Source: Kineosporia mesophila (lineage in GTDB: Bacteria > Actinomycetota > Actinomycetes > Actinomycetales > Kineosporiaceae). From it: a stretch of 64,000 nucleotides of DNA. The notes beneath the pieces are model-generated. The model did not search any database, was not told the origin of the DNA, and worked only from the letters and a program-made list of their open reading frames with translations. Shown piece after piece: positions 48,916 to 58,512 of the stretch (positions are counted from its first letter, which is position 1; every line of letters starts with the position of its first letter). Position numbers and translations under genes: made by a program. The stretch lies in contig NZ_JAJOMA010000001.1 in the NCBI RefSeq assembly GCF_021129235.1, forward strand, positions 764,903-828,902, read 5' to 3'.

Positions 48916-51051
48916 TCAGTTCGTGGCGAGCACCACAGGGAACACCGCGGTCGCCCCCGCCTGCCGGAGCTGGCGTGCGGCGACCGTCAAGGTCCACCCG
49001 GTGACAGTGCGGTCATCGATCAGCAGGACCGAGCGTCCGTCGATGCCGTCGTTCTCCAGGTTCAGCTGGTAACGGTCGGCCACGGCCTTGACCCGCTGTG
49101 CGGAGTTGGCCGCGCCCTCCCCGGGGGTGGACGCCGGATCCGGCACCAGGCTCGCGGCGACGGGTAGCCGCAGATACTTGGACAGGCCCTCGGCGAGGTG
49201 TCGCACGAGCTTCGGCCGCGACAGCGACTCGATCACGACGATGCACTCCGGCGCCTGGGGCAGCTCCCAGCTGTCGAGCACGGCCACGATCGCATGACGC
49301 AGGGGCACCGGCACCTCATCGTCAGGCGTTGCGGGATCGAAGAGCTCGCGCAGCTGGGCGCCCCACCCGAGGTCGGTCACCCCGGCGACGGCCCGGCCGG
49401 GCTCGGCCTGCTCCGCGGGGGCGATCCGGCCCTTCAACGGCACCCCGAGTTCGGCCATGCCATTCGGCCACTGCCGGCGCGCGTCCACAGTCACGCCCGG
49501 GCGGCTGAGAACCTCACCGGCGGTCTCCACGTCGGACCCCTGCACCTGAACGTCGAGCTGGACCCCGCCGCAACGATCGCAGCGGCCACAGGTACCGGCC
49601 GTGTCGTCGTCCAGAGTGCGCCGTAGGAACTGCATCCGGCACCCGCGGGTGCTGACGTAGTCGAGCATCGACTGCTCCTCGGCCCGACGGGTGGCCCGCA
49701 CCCGCTCGTACCGGTCCTCGTCGTACTGCCACGGCTGCCCGGTGCTGACCCATCCACCGCGCACCCGCTGCACGGCGCCGTCCACATCGAGCACCTTCAG
49801 CATCATCTCCAGCCGGGACCGGCTCAGATCGACCTGGGTCTCCAGCAGCTGGGTGGACATCGCCCCGTCCCGCCCGGCCAGGGCGTCGAGGGTGACTCGC
49901 ACCTGGTGCTCGGCCGGGAACGCCAGACCGGCGAAGTAGTTCCAGATGTCCCGGTCTTCCCGGCCCGGCAGCAGCACCACCGTGGCCTGGGACAGACCGC
50001 GCCCGGCGCGCCCGACCTGCTGGTAGTAGGCGATCGGCGAGGGTGGCGCGCCCAGGTGGATGACGAACCCCAGGTCCGGCTTGTCGAAGCCCATGCCCAG
50101 CGCCGAGGTGGCCACCAGTGCCTTGACCCGGTTGCCCAGCAGATCGGTCTCCGCGGTGCGGCGCTGCGCCTCTTCCGTCTGCCCGGAGTAGGCCGCGACC
50201 TCGTACCCGGCTGCCCGCAGGTGCTCGGCGACCTGTTCGGTGGCGGCGACCGTGAGGCAGTAGATGATGCCCGACCCGGGCAGGGACTTCAGGTTCTCCG
50301 CGAGCCAGGCCAGGCGTTGCGCCGGTGACGGCAGCTCGACCACCGCCAGGTGCAGGGAGTCGCGGTCGAGCGTGCCCCGCAACACCAGCACATCGTCCAG
50401 TGTCGACGTACCCGTGACCGACAACTGCTCCGCGACGTCGGCCGTGACCCGCTCGTTCGCCGTCGCCGTCGTGGCCAGGACCGGAACCCCGGCCGGAAGC
50501 TCGGCGAGCAGCGTGCGGATGCGCCGGTAGTCCGGCCGGAAGTCGTGGCCCCAGTCGGAGACGCAGTGGGCTTCGTCGATCACGACGAGGCCGGTGGCCG
50601 CCGTCAGTCGGGGCAGCGCCTTCTCCCGGAAGTCAGGGTTGTTCAGCCGCTCCGGGGAGACGAGCAGGACGTCCACCTCTCCGGCATCGATCGACCGGTA
50701 CACCTCGGCCCACTCGTCCAGGTTGGAGGAGTTGACCGTGACGGCCCGGATACCGGCCCGCTCGGCAGCCGCGATCTGGTTGCGCATGAGCGCCAGCAGC
50801 GGCGAGATGATGATGGTCGGCCCAGATCCGGCGGCCCGCAGCAGGGCAGTGGCCACGAAGTACACCGCCGACTTACCCCAGCCGGTCCGCTGCACCACGA
50901 GGGCACGACGCCGGTCGACCACCAGCGCCTCGATCGCTGCCCACTGGTCGTCGTGCAGCCGCGCCTGCGGCGAACCGACCAGGTTGCGCAGCGACTCCTC
51001 CGCACGGGCGCGGACCTCGGGGTTGCGGGTGGCCGTAGGTGTCGTCGTCAC
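48916..51051 (-). CDS. RecQ-family helicase with C-terminal phosphoribosyltransferase-like domain
   Basis: A 711-residue protein. Superfamily 2 motifs: Q-motif region DDQWAAIEAL, motif I VQRTGWGKSAVYF (about 54-66), motif II VVIDEAHCVSDWGHD (DEAH, about 155), motif III ATTATA, motif VI QQVGRAGRG. A Cys set (RGCRMQFLRR ... CGRCDRCGG, about 470-497) is the RecQ zinc site. The last ~110 residues (about 600-711) look like a type I PRTase: VVIESLSRPKLVRHLAEGL, then the PRPP-loop pattern SVLLIDDRTVTGWT (about 675-690). DNA unwinding is well supported; the PRTase-like part may bind a nucleotide ligand. Confidence 0.9.
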   Translation of the reverse strand: MTTTPTATRNPEVRARAEESLRNLVGSPQARLHDDQWAAIEALVVDRRRALVVQRTGWGKSAVYFVATALLRAAGSGPTIIISPLLALMRNQIAAAERAGIRAVTVNSSNLDEWAEVYRSIDAGEVDVLLVSPERLNNPDFREKALPRLTAATGLVVIDEAHCVSDWGHDFRPDYRRIRTLLAELPAGVPVLATTATANERVTADVAEQLSVTGTSTLDDVLVLRGTLDRDSLHLAVVELPSPAQRLAWLAENLKSLPGSGIIYCLTVAATEQVAEHLRAAGYEVAAYSGQTEEAQRRTAETDLLGNRVKALVATSALGMGFDKPDLGFVIHLGAPPSPIAYYQQVGRAGRGLSQATVVLLPGREDRDIWNYFAGLAFPAEHQVRVTLDALAGRDGAMSTQLLETQVDLSRSRLEMMLKVLDVDGAVQRVRGGWVSTGQPWQYDEDRYERVRATRRAEEQSMLDYVSTRGCRMQFLRRTLDDDTAGTCGRCDRCGGVQLDVQVQGSDVETAGEVLSRPGVTVDARRQWPNGMAELGVPLKGRIAPAEQAEPGRAVAGVTDLGWGAQLRELFDPATPDDEVPVPLRHAIVAVLDSWELPQAPECIVVIESLSRPKLVRHLAEGLSKYLRLPVAASLVPDPASTPGEGAANSAQRVKAVADRYQLNLENDGIDGRSVLLIDDRTVTGWTLTVAARQLRQAGATAVFPVVLATN

Positions 51052-52331
51052 GGGCAGGAGCCTGTCACGAGGGTCCGACAGTTTCCGAACTCCGCGCTCC
51101 GCCTGTGGATGAACCGCCGGTCGTACCGGCTGTGGACCGTACGACCGGCGCGCCGCTCAAGCGCCCTGGCGACACGACCGATCCCCTTGATGTGAGTCCT
51201 GCCTCCCTCGCTCCCAAAGCCGGCGACGCCACCAGTCTCGGCCTTCCGCGTCTCTGCCTCGGCTTCGCCGTCATCCACGCCGTCAGCGCCGTGCTCGGCC
51301 TGGTCATGGAGGTCGAGTACCGCGGGGCCCTGATCGCCGTCGACGGGGCCGCAGCGGTGATCTTCCTGCTGATCGGGTTCATGGCCTCGACCCGGCGCCT
51401 GCCCGGCTGGCGGCGCGAGACCGCGGCGGCGATCGTCCCGATCCTCGCTGCGACGGCCGCCTGTGCCCGCGCCGGCCTGATTGAGCAGTACTGGCCATCG
51501 GCCGAGCTGATCCTCGCCGCGGCCGCCGCCTGCGTGGTCAGCGCCCGCAACTGGTTCTGGTCGGTCCTGGCCGCCTGCGGGGCACTCTGGGTGGGCTGTG
51601 TGATCACCCCCGTCGTCCGCGGTGGTTTCACCACCGACGACGCCGCCCGCTGGATGAACATGCTGCTGCTCATCGTCGCCGCCGGAGCCCTGGCCACGGC
51701 GGTACGCGGCGCCCGCACCAGCGCCGCCATGGCCCTGGTCGACGCGCACCGTCAGGTGATGGAGCAGTCGGTGAAGGACCCGCTGACCGGCGTGGCCAAC
51801 CGCAAGGGCCTCGAACTGGTCGCCCGGCCGATGATCGACCTGGCCCGTCGTCAGGGTCACGCCGTGCACGCGCTGGTCGTGGACGTCGACACCCTGCGCG
51901 GGATCAACGAGGAGCACGGCATCAAGGACGGCGACGCGGTCCTGGTCGCCGTGGCGGAGGCCCTGCTGGCCGCCACCCGGGCCACCGACGTGGTTGCGCG
52001 ATGGGGCGGCGACGAGTTCGTCATGATCGGCCCGGGCACCGGCACGTCCCCCCTGGAGATGGAACGCCGGATCCGCTCGCACCTCGCCGAGAAGGTGAAA
52101 CTGCCGCGCGAGGTCTGGCAGGGCCGGGTCAGCGCCGGCATCGCCACGCTGGTGCCCTGGGACGCCGACGAACTCGAGGGCCTGCTCGAGCGCGCCATCC
52201 AGGACCTCTCGCTGCGCCGGTCGCTGAAGCGCCGGGCCGCCGCCCGGCTCAAGGAGGAGGACGACGAACCCGCCAACGTCCCCTCGCCCGATCTCCGCGA
52301 GAGCACACCGCCGGCCGATCCCGAAGCCTGA
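51039..52331 (+). CDS. Membrane diguanylate cyclase (GGDEF)
   Basis: Up to 430 residues; the GTG at 51039 overlaps the divergent RecQ gene by 13 nt, so a later start such as GTG 51105 is possible. About six membrane helices span 75-235 (LCLGFAVIHAVSAVLGLVM ... MNMLLLIVAAGALATAV). The GGDEF domain (about 250-395) has DPLTGVANRKGLEL and an intact ARWGGDEFVMIG, so it should make c-di-GMP. The C-terminus is Glu/Asp/Pro-rich (KEEDDEPANVPSPDLRESTP). An acidic repeat just after the stop lies in the +1 frame. Confidence 0.88.
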   Translation: MSSSRAGACHEGPTVSELRAPPVDEPPVVPAVDRTTGAPLKRPGDTTDPLDVSPASLAPKAGDATSLGLPRLCLGFAVIHAVSAVLGLVMEVEYRGALIAVDGAAAVIFLLIGFMASTRRLPGWRRETAAAIVPILAATAACARAGLIEQYWPSAELILAAAAACVVSARNWFWSVLAACGALWVGCVITPVVRGGFTTDDAARWMNMLLLIVAAGALATAVRGARTSAAMALVDAHRQVMEQSVKDPLTGVANRKGLELVARPMIDLARRQGHAVHALVVDVDTLRGINEEHGIKDGDAVLVAVAEALLAATRATDVVARWGGDEFVMIGPGTGTSPLEMERRIRSHLAEKVKLPREVWQGRVSAGIATLVPWDADELEGLLERAIQDLSLRRSLKRRAAARLKEEDDEPANVPSPDLRESTPPADPEA

Positions 52332-52419
52332 GCAAGATCCGAAGCCTGAGCCCGATCCGGAGCTTGAGCCCGATCCGGAGCTTGAGCCCGATCCGGAGCT
52401 TGAGCCGGAGCCGGAGCCT
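52330..52419. repeat. 18-nt tandem repeat after the diguanylate cyclase gene
   Basis: GAGCCCGATCCGGAGCTT is repeated three times exactly (52348-52401) with one degenerate unit on each side. In the +1 frame relative to the cyclase it reads as Glu-Pro-Asp-Pro-Glu-Leu repeats, and this frame runs to TAG at 52456-52458. Its stop is also part of the next gene's TAGCCT box. Confidence 0.9.
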
Positions 52420-52469
52420 GAGCCCGACGGTGCCCCAGGGACCGCCCATCCGCGCTAGCCTCGGCGCTC

Positions 52470-53366
52470 ATGGCCGGTCCTGTCGCCGTCGTCACCGATT
52501 CCACCGCCTATCTGCCGGCCGCCGTGTCGGCCGACCTGGGCGTCACTGTGGTCCCCCTGCAGGTCGTCGTGGGCGGCATCTCCCGCCCCGAGAACACTGA
52601 CTCGGGCACCGACATCACGTTCGACGCGCATGACGTGGTGGCGGCACTGCGGGCCAACAAGACGGTGACGACGTCCCGTCCGTCCCCGCAGGTCTTCGTC
52701 GACACCTACCGCCGCCTACAGGCCCGGGGATTCTCCGCCGTCGTGTCGGTACATCTGTCCGGTGACATCTCCGGCACGGTCGAGGCCGCCCGCCTGGCCG
52801 CCTCCGAGGTGAAGGGCGACGGATTCACCGTAGAGGTCGTCGACTCCCGCTCCCTCGGCATGGGCCTGGGATTCGGTGTCCAGGCCGCCGTCACGGCCGT
52901 CACCGCCGGAGCCGCCGTGGACGAGGTCGCCCGGGCCGCCGCCCGCCGCTCGCTCAACAGCTCCATCTACATCTACGTCGACACCCTGGAGTTCCTTCGC
53001 CGGGGTGGCCGGATCGGTGCCGCCACCGCCTGGGTGGGTTCGGCGCTGACCATCAAACCGGTTCTCGCGCTCGCCGACGGACGACTCGAGCCCCTCGAGC
53101 GCGTCCGCACCACTCAGCGGGCCCTCACCCGGCTGGTCGAGCTGTCGGTCGCCGAGGCCACCGGGGAGGGGGCCACCACGCGCATCGCCGTGCATCACCT
53201 GTCCGCCCCGGAACGGGCGGACGAGGTCGCCGGCCGTCTGCGCGAACATCTGCCCGCGATCGGCGAGATCCCGGTCACCGAGGTCGGCCCGGTCATCGGT
53301 GCGCACGTCGGGCCGGGGGCCGTCGGCGTGGTCGTGGCCCGGGACCTGGATCCTCTCGGCGACTGA
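52470..53366 (+). CDS. DegV-family fatty-acid-binding protein
   Basis: ATG 52470 lies 8 nt after TAGCCT (leaderless); 298 residues. N-terminal DSTAYLP (about 10-16) and TSRPSPQVFVDTYRRL (about 68-83), then VSVHLSGDISGTVEAARLAA (about 92-111) with the ligand-contact SG-S/T pattern, DSRSLGMGLGF, LEFLRRGGRIG and IKPVL follow the DegV family closely. DegV/FakB-like proteins bind a fatty acid for phosphorylation by FakA-type kinases. It begins the degV-comEA-comEC-holA run common in actinobacteria. Confidence 0.92.
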   Translation: MAGPVAVVTDSTAYLPAAVSADLGVTVVPLQVVVGGISRPENTDSGTDITFDAHDVVAALRANKTVTTSRPSPQVFVDTYRRLQARGFSAVVSVHLSGDISGTVEAARLAASEVKGDGFTVEVVDSRSLGMGLGFGVQAAVTAVTAGAAVDEVARAAARRSLNSSIYIYVDTLEFLRRGGRIGAATAWVGSALTIKPVLALADGRLEPLERVRTTQRALTRLVELSVAEATGEGATTRIAVHHLSAPERADEVAGRLREHLPAIGEIPVTEVGPVIGAHVGPGAVGVVVARDLDPLGD

Positions 53367-53453
53367 CTTTCCACAGCCCGGCACGACGACCGGGTTGTCC
53401 ACAGGCAGGTCATCGGACCGGTGATCCGGAGATCCGTAGCCTAGCTTCGGGGT

Positions 53454-54347
53454 ATGCGCACCGATCCTGATGAACCCCCGCGGCTGAAGCGGATTCTCGA
53501 GGAGTCGTGGCACCAGGCCGAGCGCGGCCAGGCACCTGGCCACGGGCCCTGGCCCGGCGACTGGTCCGGCGGCGGCGCCGACGACGAACTGCCCCACGAA
53601 CCGCCCCACGACTCGCTGCGGGAGAGCCTGTTGCGAGAAGGCTTGGTGCGAGGTCGGATCCGTGGTGGTTCCCGGTGGGATGTGCCGGTACGGGCGGCGG
53701 TCGCCGCGGCGGTGCTGGCGTTCGTCGTGGTGGTGGCCACGGGCGTCCTGCTGGTGCGGGGAAGTGGGGACGAGGGGGTAGCCATCGGTGAATCGCAGCC
53801 TTTGGTCAGTGTTTCCGTTGCACCGACCCCGAATGAGGACGTGTCTGCTCGCGTCGATCGTTCCCCGGCGCCGAGCGCTGTGGGAGCGGGCGGGGCTGTG
53901 CCGTCCCGGGTTCATGTGGTCGGTCAGGTGCGGCACCCCGGGGTGGTGTCGCTGGGTGCGGACGCCCGGGTCCAGGATGCGATCGAGGCGGCCGGGGGAG
54001 CGGCGGGGCAGGCCGATCTGAACCGAATCAACCTGGCGCGCAAGGTGGTTGACGGAGAACGCATCCTGGTGCCGAAGCCCGGGCAGAAGGTGCCGGACGA
54101 GGTGTCGGTGCCGCCGGTGTCCGGGGCCGCGCCGTCGGGTGGTGGGGCGCCCGGTACGCCGGTGGATCTCAACACCGCCACGGTCGGCGAGCTCGATGCC
54201 CTGCCGGGGGTCGGTCCGGTACTGGCCGGGCGAATCGTCGAGTGGCGTCAGGCCAACGGCCGGTTCACCACGGTCGACGACCTGAACGAGGTCTCGGGCA
54301 TCGGTGACAGCACGATGGAGAAGCTGCGCCCCATGGTCCGGGTATGA
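53454..54347 (+). CDS. comEA: Competence protein ComEA
   Basis: ATG 53454 lies 6 nt after TAGCTT (leaderless); 297 residues. A disordered, charged N-terminus (about 1-75) leads to one transmembrane helix (VRAAVAAAVLAFVVVVATGVLLV, about 78-100). A Pro/Ser-rich stretch follows, then an SLBB-type domain (VHVVGQVRHPGVVSLGADARVQDAIEAAGG, about 150-180) and the double helix-hairpin-helix (VDLNTATVGELDALPGVGPVLAGRIVEWR ... IGDSTMEKL, about 235-292). It binds DNA outside the membrane and hands it to ComEC. Its stop overlaps the comEC start. Confidence 0.95.
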   Translation: MRTDPDEPPRLKRILEESWHQAERGQAPGHGPWPGDWSGGGADDELPHEPPHDSLRESLLREGLVRGRIRGGSRWDVPVRAAVAAAVLAFVVVVATGVLLVRGSGDEGVAIGESQPLVSVSVAPTPNEDVSARVDRSPAPSAVGAGGAVPSRVHVVGQVRHPGVVSLGADARVQDAIEAAGGAAGQADLNRINLARKVVDGERILVPKPGQKVPDEVSVPPVSGAAPSGGGAPGTPVDLNTATVGELDALPGVGPVLAGRIVEWRQANGRFTTVDDLNEVSGIGDSTMEKLRPMVRV

Positions 54348-57300
54348 GCCGGCTGCGCGCGGCGACCCGGATCTGGCTGGGTACGGGTGGAGCCCGGCGA
54401 ACCGCTCCCGGTGAGGGGGTAAAGGCCGCACCGGCGAAGCGACGCACACCGCGCCCGGCTCCTGACCTGAGACTGCTGCCGGGAGCCGCGGCCGCGTGGC
54501 TGCTGACCTGGGGTGCCCTGGTGCTTCCGGCCCGGACGGTGCTGATCCTGGGTGGAGTGCTCTCGGCGCTTCTGGTGGCCGGGCTGAGCGGGGCGGCGAT
54601 TCATCTACGCCACGCCTCAGCATCACGGCGGTCGATGAGGACGGGTGCTGGTGATGTCTGGCCCGGTCCGGGGAACGGTCGGGGCGGGGCCGGTTCCCTC
54701 TGGTCTCGTCTTGATCGGGTGACTGCTCGGGCCGTCGCCTCCGCAGATCTGCGGGCGGGGCGACGCCGGGGTCGGCGCGTGGCAGATCCTCTCCGGAACA
54801 ATAGATCTCATTGGCGAGCACCCGGACGGGGCCGGGCCCGGACGCCATTGACGACCTGGGTCGCGGGCCTGCTGCTCGTGCTCGCCCTGGTCGCCCCGGT
54901 CACGGCGGTCACCGGGCTGCGTCTGCTGCACCGGGAGCACGATCCGCTCACCGCGGTGGCCGCCCGGGGGATGACGATCACGTTCGAGGGCAGGGTGTCC
55001 GGTGATCCGAAGCGGTTGTCGGCCACGTCGTTCGGGAGTGGGCCGTTGTATCTCGTCCGGTTGGGGATCAGGCGGGTCGCGGCCAGGCAGCGCACCGTGG
55101 CGAGCTCGGCCCAGCTGGTGGTGTTCGGTACCGGCGGATGGGGAGATCTGGTGGCCGGGCAGGAGGTCCGGGCCTCGGGCCGGGTCCGGCCGGCCGATCC
55201 GGGCCAGGCCGAGGTCGCGGTCACGTTCGCTCGGAGCGGGCCGGTGATCAGGTATCCGGGCTCGTGGCCCTGGCGGTTCGCCGAGCATCTGCGGGAAGGG
55301 CTGAGGGAGGCCTGTTCCGGGCTGCCGGACGATGCCAGAGGGCTACTGCCGGCCCTGGTGGTGGGCGACACCTCCGGCCTCGATCCGGATCTCGAGGCCG
55401 ATCTTCAGGCGGGCGGGCTGACCCACCTCACAGCTGTCAGCGGCAGCAACGTAGCGATCCTGGGCGCCGTCACGTTCGTGCTCATCGGTGCGCTGAGAGG
55501 GGGCAGGCGGGTACAGGCGGCCGGAACGGTGCTCGTGATAGTGGGTTTCGTGGTGCTGGCCCGACCCGAACCGAGCGTGCTGAGAGCAGCGGTGATGGGC
55601 GTGCTGGCCCTGGCGGGCGCGCTGATGGCGCGGCGCGGGGCCGGAGTGCCGATGCTGGCGGCGACGGTGGTGATCCTTCTCGGTGTCGATCCCTGGCTGG
55701 CAAGGAGTTTCGGGTTCGCCCTGTCGGTCCTGGCCACGGCGGGACTCCTGCTGCTGGTGCCGATCTGGCTGTACCGCTTACGGCGCTGGCCGACGGCACC
55801 GGTGCTCTCGCTCTGCGTGCCGGTGGCCGCGCAGGTGGTGACGGCTCCGGTCACCGTTCTGCTCGACCCGGTCGTGAGTCTGGTCTCGGTCCCGGCGAAT
55901 CTGCTGGTGGACGCCGCCGTCGCTCCGGCCACGGTCGCGGGCGTCGTGGCCGCCGCGCTCTCGCCCGTCTGGCCCGGCGGTGCGTCCGCCGTGGCCTGGG
56001 TGGGTGGTCTGGCCACGGAGTGGATCGCGGCGGTCGCACACCGGGCCGCCGACGTTCCCGCCGGGTCCCTGCCCTGGCCCGACGGTCTCGGCGGGGCCGT
56101 TCTGCTCGCGGCCCTGAGCCTCCTGGTCATCAGCCTGCTCATGCGCGGGGCCTGGCGTACGGCAGCCCTGCTGCCCCTCGTGCTGGGGGCGTGCCTGGTG
56201 CTGCCGCGCTGGATCCCGGTGCTCCCGGGCAGCGGCCCACCCACCGACTGGACCGTGGTGCAGTGCGATGTCGGTCAGGGCTCGGCCACGGCGATCCGCA
56301 GTGGCCCCGACCGCGCGGTGCTCGTCGACGCCGGCCCCGACCCGGCCCTGGCCGACCGCTGTCTCCGGCGTATCGGTGTGCACCACCTGGACCTGGTCCT
56401 CGTCACACACTTCCACGCGGACCACGCCGAGGGCCTGGAAGGGGCACTCGACGGACGGGGCGACCCACCGGTCTACGTCAGCCCCGTCGCCCTGCCCCCG
56501 GCCCAGGCCCGGGACGTCACCCACCTGTCCCCGGGCGGGCGGACGATCCCCGTCACGACCGAGGTCACCGGCACCGCCGGTACCGGTGCCTGGCGGGTGA
56601 GCTGGCGCCTGATCCCGCCACCGGCGTCCGCCATTCGTGCGGGTCTGGCCGCAACGTCCGAACCCGAGGGAGAAAAGATCAACAACGTCAGCGTGGTCCT
56701 GCTCGCCCAGGTACGCGGACTGCGGGTCGCCGCACTGGGAGATGCCGAGCCGGAAGCGCAGCGAGCCCTGCTGCGCACGCTCTCGGCCGTGCCCGGCGTC
56801 GTGACTGGGGGCGTGCCTGGGACAGCGTCTGGGGCCGCGCCCGGGACAGTGTCCGGGGGCGTGCGCGTGACAGCGTCTGGGGATGGTCGACCAGGTCATG
56901 GCCGCCAACCCGGAACTGTGTCTGGGGATGTGGCCGGAACCGTGCCTGGGGATGTGGCCGGAACCGTGCGTGGGGATGTGGCCGGAACCGTGCCTGGGGA
57001 TGTGGCCGGAACCGTGCCTGGGGATGTGGCCGGAACCGTGGCGGGGAGCGGGCCTGGGTTCGTGCACGATGCCGTACCGGGAGTCGTTCCTGGAGTCGTG
57101 CATGGAAGTGTGCCGGCCACCGTTCCTGATCGGATGCTCGGGAGCGGTGGCGTCGATGTCGTCGTGCTCTCGCACCACGGCTCCGCGAATCAGGAGGAGC
57201 GGCTGTACCGCTTCCTGCACCCACGGGTCGTGCTGATCGGGGTGGGCGCGGACAACGACTACGGGCACCCGGCCCCGAAGGCGCTCGCGATGCTCCGGCG

Positions 57301-57391
57301 GATCGGGGCAGCGGCCTTCCGCACAGACACCCAGGGGCAGATCGCGGTGACCGGCGGTCCCGGCGATCTTCGGGTGGTGACCGCCGGATGA
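54344..57391 (+). CDS. comEC: Competence channel protein ComEC
   Basis: ATG overlaps the comEA stop; 1015 residues. An extended N-terminus has two hydrophobic helices (about 40-80) and an Arg-rich loop (about 85-165), then DUF4131-like beta domain (about 185-305). The competence domain (about 320-560) shows [21 protein letters not shown] and several helices, one with [14 protein letters not shown]. The metallo-beta-lactamase domain has [32 protein letters not shown] (about 687) and [13 protein letters not shown] (about 942). Between these last motifs lies an inserted repeat (about 820-915). ComEC passes single-stranded DNA through the membrane. Full length despite the insertion. Confidence 0.93.
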   Translation: MSRLRAATRIWLGTGGARRTAPGEGVKAAPAKRRTPRPAPDLRLLPGAAAAWLLTWGALVLPARTVLILGGVLSALLVAGLSGAAIHLRHASASRRSMRTGAGDVWPGPGNGRGGAGSLWSRLDRVTARAVASADLRAGRRRGRRVADPLRNNRSHWRAPGRGRARTPLTTWVAGLLLVLALVAPVTAVTGLRLLHREHDPLTAVAARGMTITFEGRVSGDPKRLSATSFGSGPLYLVRLGIRRVAARQRTVASSAQLVVFGTGGWGDLVAGQEVRASGRVRPADPGQAEVAVTFARSGPVIRYPGSWPWRFAEHLREGLREACSGLPDDARGLLPALVVGDTSGLDPDLEADLQAGGLTHLTAVSGSNVAILGAVTFVLIGALRGGRRVQAAGTVLVIVGFVVLARPEPSVLRAAVMGVLALAGALMARRGAGVPMLAATVVILLGVDPWLARSFGFALSVLATAGLLLLVPIWLYRLRRWPTAPVLSLCVPVAAQVVTAPVTVLLDPVVSLVSVPANLLVDAAVAPATVAGVVAAALSPVWPGGASAVAWVGGLATEWIAAVAHRAADVPAGSLPWPDGLGGAVLLAALSLLVISLLMRGAWRTAALLPLVLGACLVLPRWIPVLPGSGPPTDWTVVQCDVGQGSATAIRSGPDRAVLVDAGPDPALADRCLRRIGVHHLDLVLVTHFHADHAEGLEGALDGRGDPPVYVSPVALPPAQARDVTHLSPGGRTIPVTTEVTGTAGTGAWRVSWRLIPPPASAIRAGLAATSEPEGEKINNVSVVLLAQVRGLRVAALGDAEPEAQRALLRTLSAVPGVVTGGVPGTASGAAPGTVSGGVRVTASGDGRPGHGRQPGTVSGDVAGTVPGDVAGTVRGDVAGTVPGDVAGTVPGDVAGTVAGSGPGFVHDAVPGVVPGVVHGSVPATVPDRMLGSGGVDVVVLSHHGSANQEERLYRFLHPRVVLIGVGADNDYGHPAPKALAMLRRIGAAAFRTDTQGQIAVTGGPGDLRVVTAG
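56924..57044 (+). repeat. 24-nt minisatellite inside comEC
   Basis: Five tandem copies of a 24-nt unit beginning GGGGATGTGGCCGGAACCGT start at 56924, 56948, 56972, 56996 and 57020, with only the last codon of each varying (CCT, CGT, GCG). They encode Gly-Asp-Val-Ala-Gly-Thr-Val-Pro/Arg in frame. Degenerate relatives extend about 100 nt on each side. The array keeps the reading frame because 24 is a multiple of three. Confidence 0.95.
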
Positions 57392-57455
57392 GTACGGGGC
57401 GAGGTCTGGATGAGACCAGCCCGGTCCCTGCCGGGAGAGGCTTTAGGGTGATGGC

Positions 57456-58496
57456 GTGGCTGCAGCAGGAGCGGGGTCCCGATCGCGGAGCGGGTCGAAG
57501 TCGACGAGCAAGGCGAACAACCCGATCGTCACGCCCGACGCGGTCCGGCCGGCGCCGGTGCTCCTGGTCGTCGGGTCGGAGAGTGTCTTCGCCGACCGTG
57601 CGGTCTCCAACGTGCTGGCGGCGGCGCGGGCGGCCGACCCGGAGACCGAGGTCGAGCGGATGGAGGCGGCCGGATACCTGGCCGGCATGCTCTCGGTCGC
57701 GACCAGCCCGTCGCTGTTCGGCGGTGGCAAGGTGGTGGTGCTGGAGAACGTCGAGCAGGCCAACGAGGCACTGGTCACCGATGTCACGGGCTACCTGAAG
57801 GATCCGTCGCAGGAGGCCTGCGTCGTGATCCGGCACTCCGGTGTGCTGCGGGCCCGTCCGTTGCTGGAGGCTGCCCGGGCGATCAATGCCCCCGAGGTGC
57901 AGTGTCAGCCGATCACGCGGGACGACGAGAAGGTCGAGTTCGCGACGAACGAGTTCCGTCGCGGCGACCGCAAGATCACGGCGGCCGCGGTGCGGGCCCT
58001 GGTCGATGCCGTCGGCAACGATCTGCGGGAGCTCGCCGCCTCCTGCTCCCAGCTGATGAACGACGATGAGACCGCCCGCATCGACGTCGACTCGGTCGAG
58101 CGTTACTTCGGCGGCCGGGTCGAGGTCACGGGCTTCAAGGTCGCGGACGCCGCCGTCGCCGGCCACGCCGAGGAGGCCCTGGTGCTGCTGCGGCACGCCC
58201 TGGCCACCGGCGCCGACCCGGTCCCCCTGGTCGCCGCCGTCGCGATGAAGGTGCGGGGCCTGGCCAAGGTGTCCGCTGCGGGCCGGGGATCGTCCGCGTC
58301 CATGGCCAAGTCACTGGGCATGGCCCCCTGGCAGATCGACCGCGCCCGCCGCGAACTCAACGGCTGGGACGAGTCCGGACTCGCCACCGCCGTCATGGCC
58401 CTCGCCGAGGCCGACGCCGGGGTCAAGGGTGGCGGCCGCGACCCGGTCTACGCAGTGGAGCGCCTGGTGCTGACGGTGGCCCAAAGCCGCCGGTAG
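57456..58496 (+). CDS. holA: DNA polymerase III subunit delta
   Basis: GTG 57456 follows TAGGGT by 6 nt (leaderless); 346 residues. After a basic/Ser-rich head come PVLLVVGSESVFADRAVSNVL (about 33-53; the modified Walker-like site of delta), SLFGGGKVVVLENVE (about 86-100), LRELAASCSQLMND (about 190) and the C-terminal collar helices (ALVLLRHALATGADPVPLVAAVAMKVRGL; LGMAPWQIDRARREL). It is the clamp-loader subunit that opens the sliding clamp. Downstream of comEC as in many actinobacteria. Confidence 0.95.
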   Translation: MAAAGAGSRSRSGSKSTSKANNPIVTPDAVRPAPVLLVVGSESVFADRAVSNVLAAARAADPETEVERMEAAGYLAGMLSVATSPSLFGGGKVVVLENVEQANEALVTDVTGYLKDPSQEACVVIRHSGVLRARPLLEAARAINAPEVQCQPITRDDEKVEFATNEFRRGDRKITAAAVRALVDAVGNDLRELAASCSQLMNDDETARIDVDSVERYFGGRVEVTGFKVADAAVAGHAEEALVLLRHALATGADPVPLVAAVAMKVRGLAKVSAAGRGSSASMAKSLGMAPWQIDRARRELNGWDESGLATAVMALAEADAGVKGGGRDPVYAVERLVLTVAQSRR

Positions 58497-58512
58497 CCGC
58501 GGGCCCGGGACG

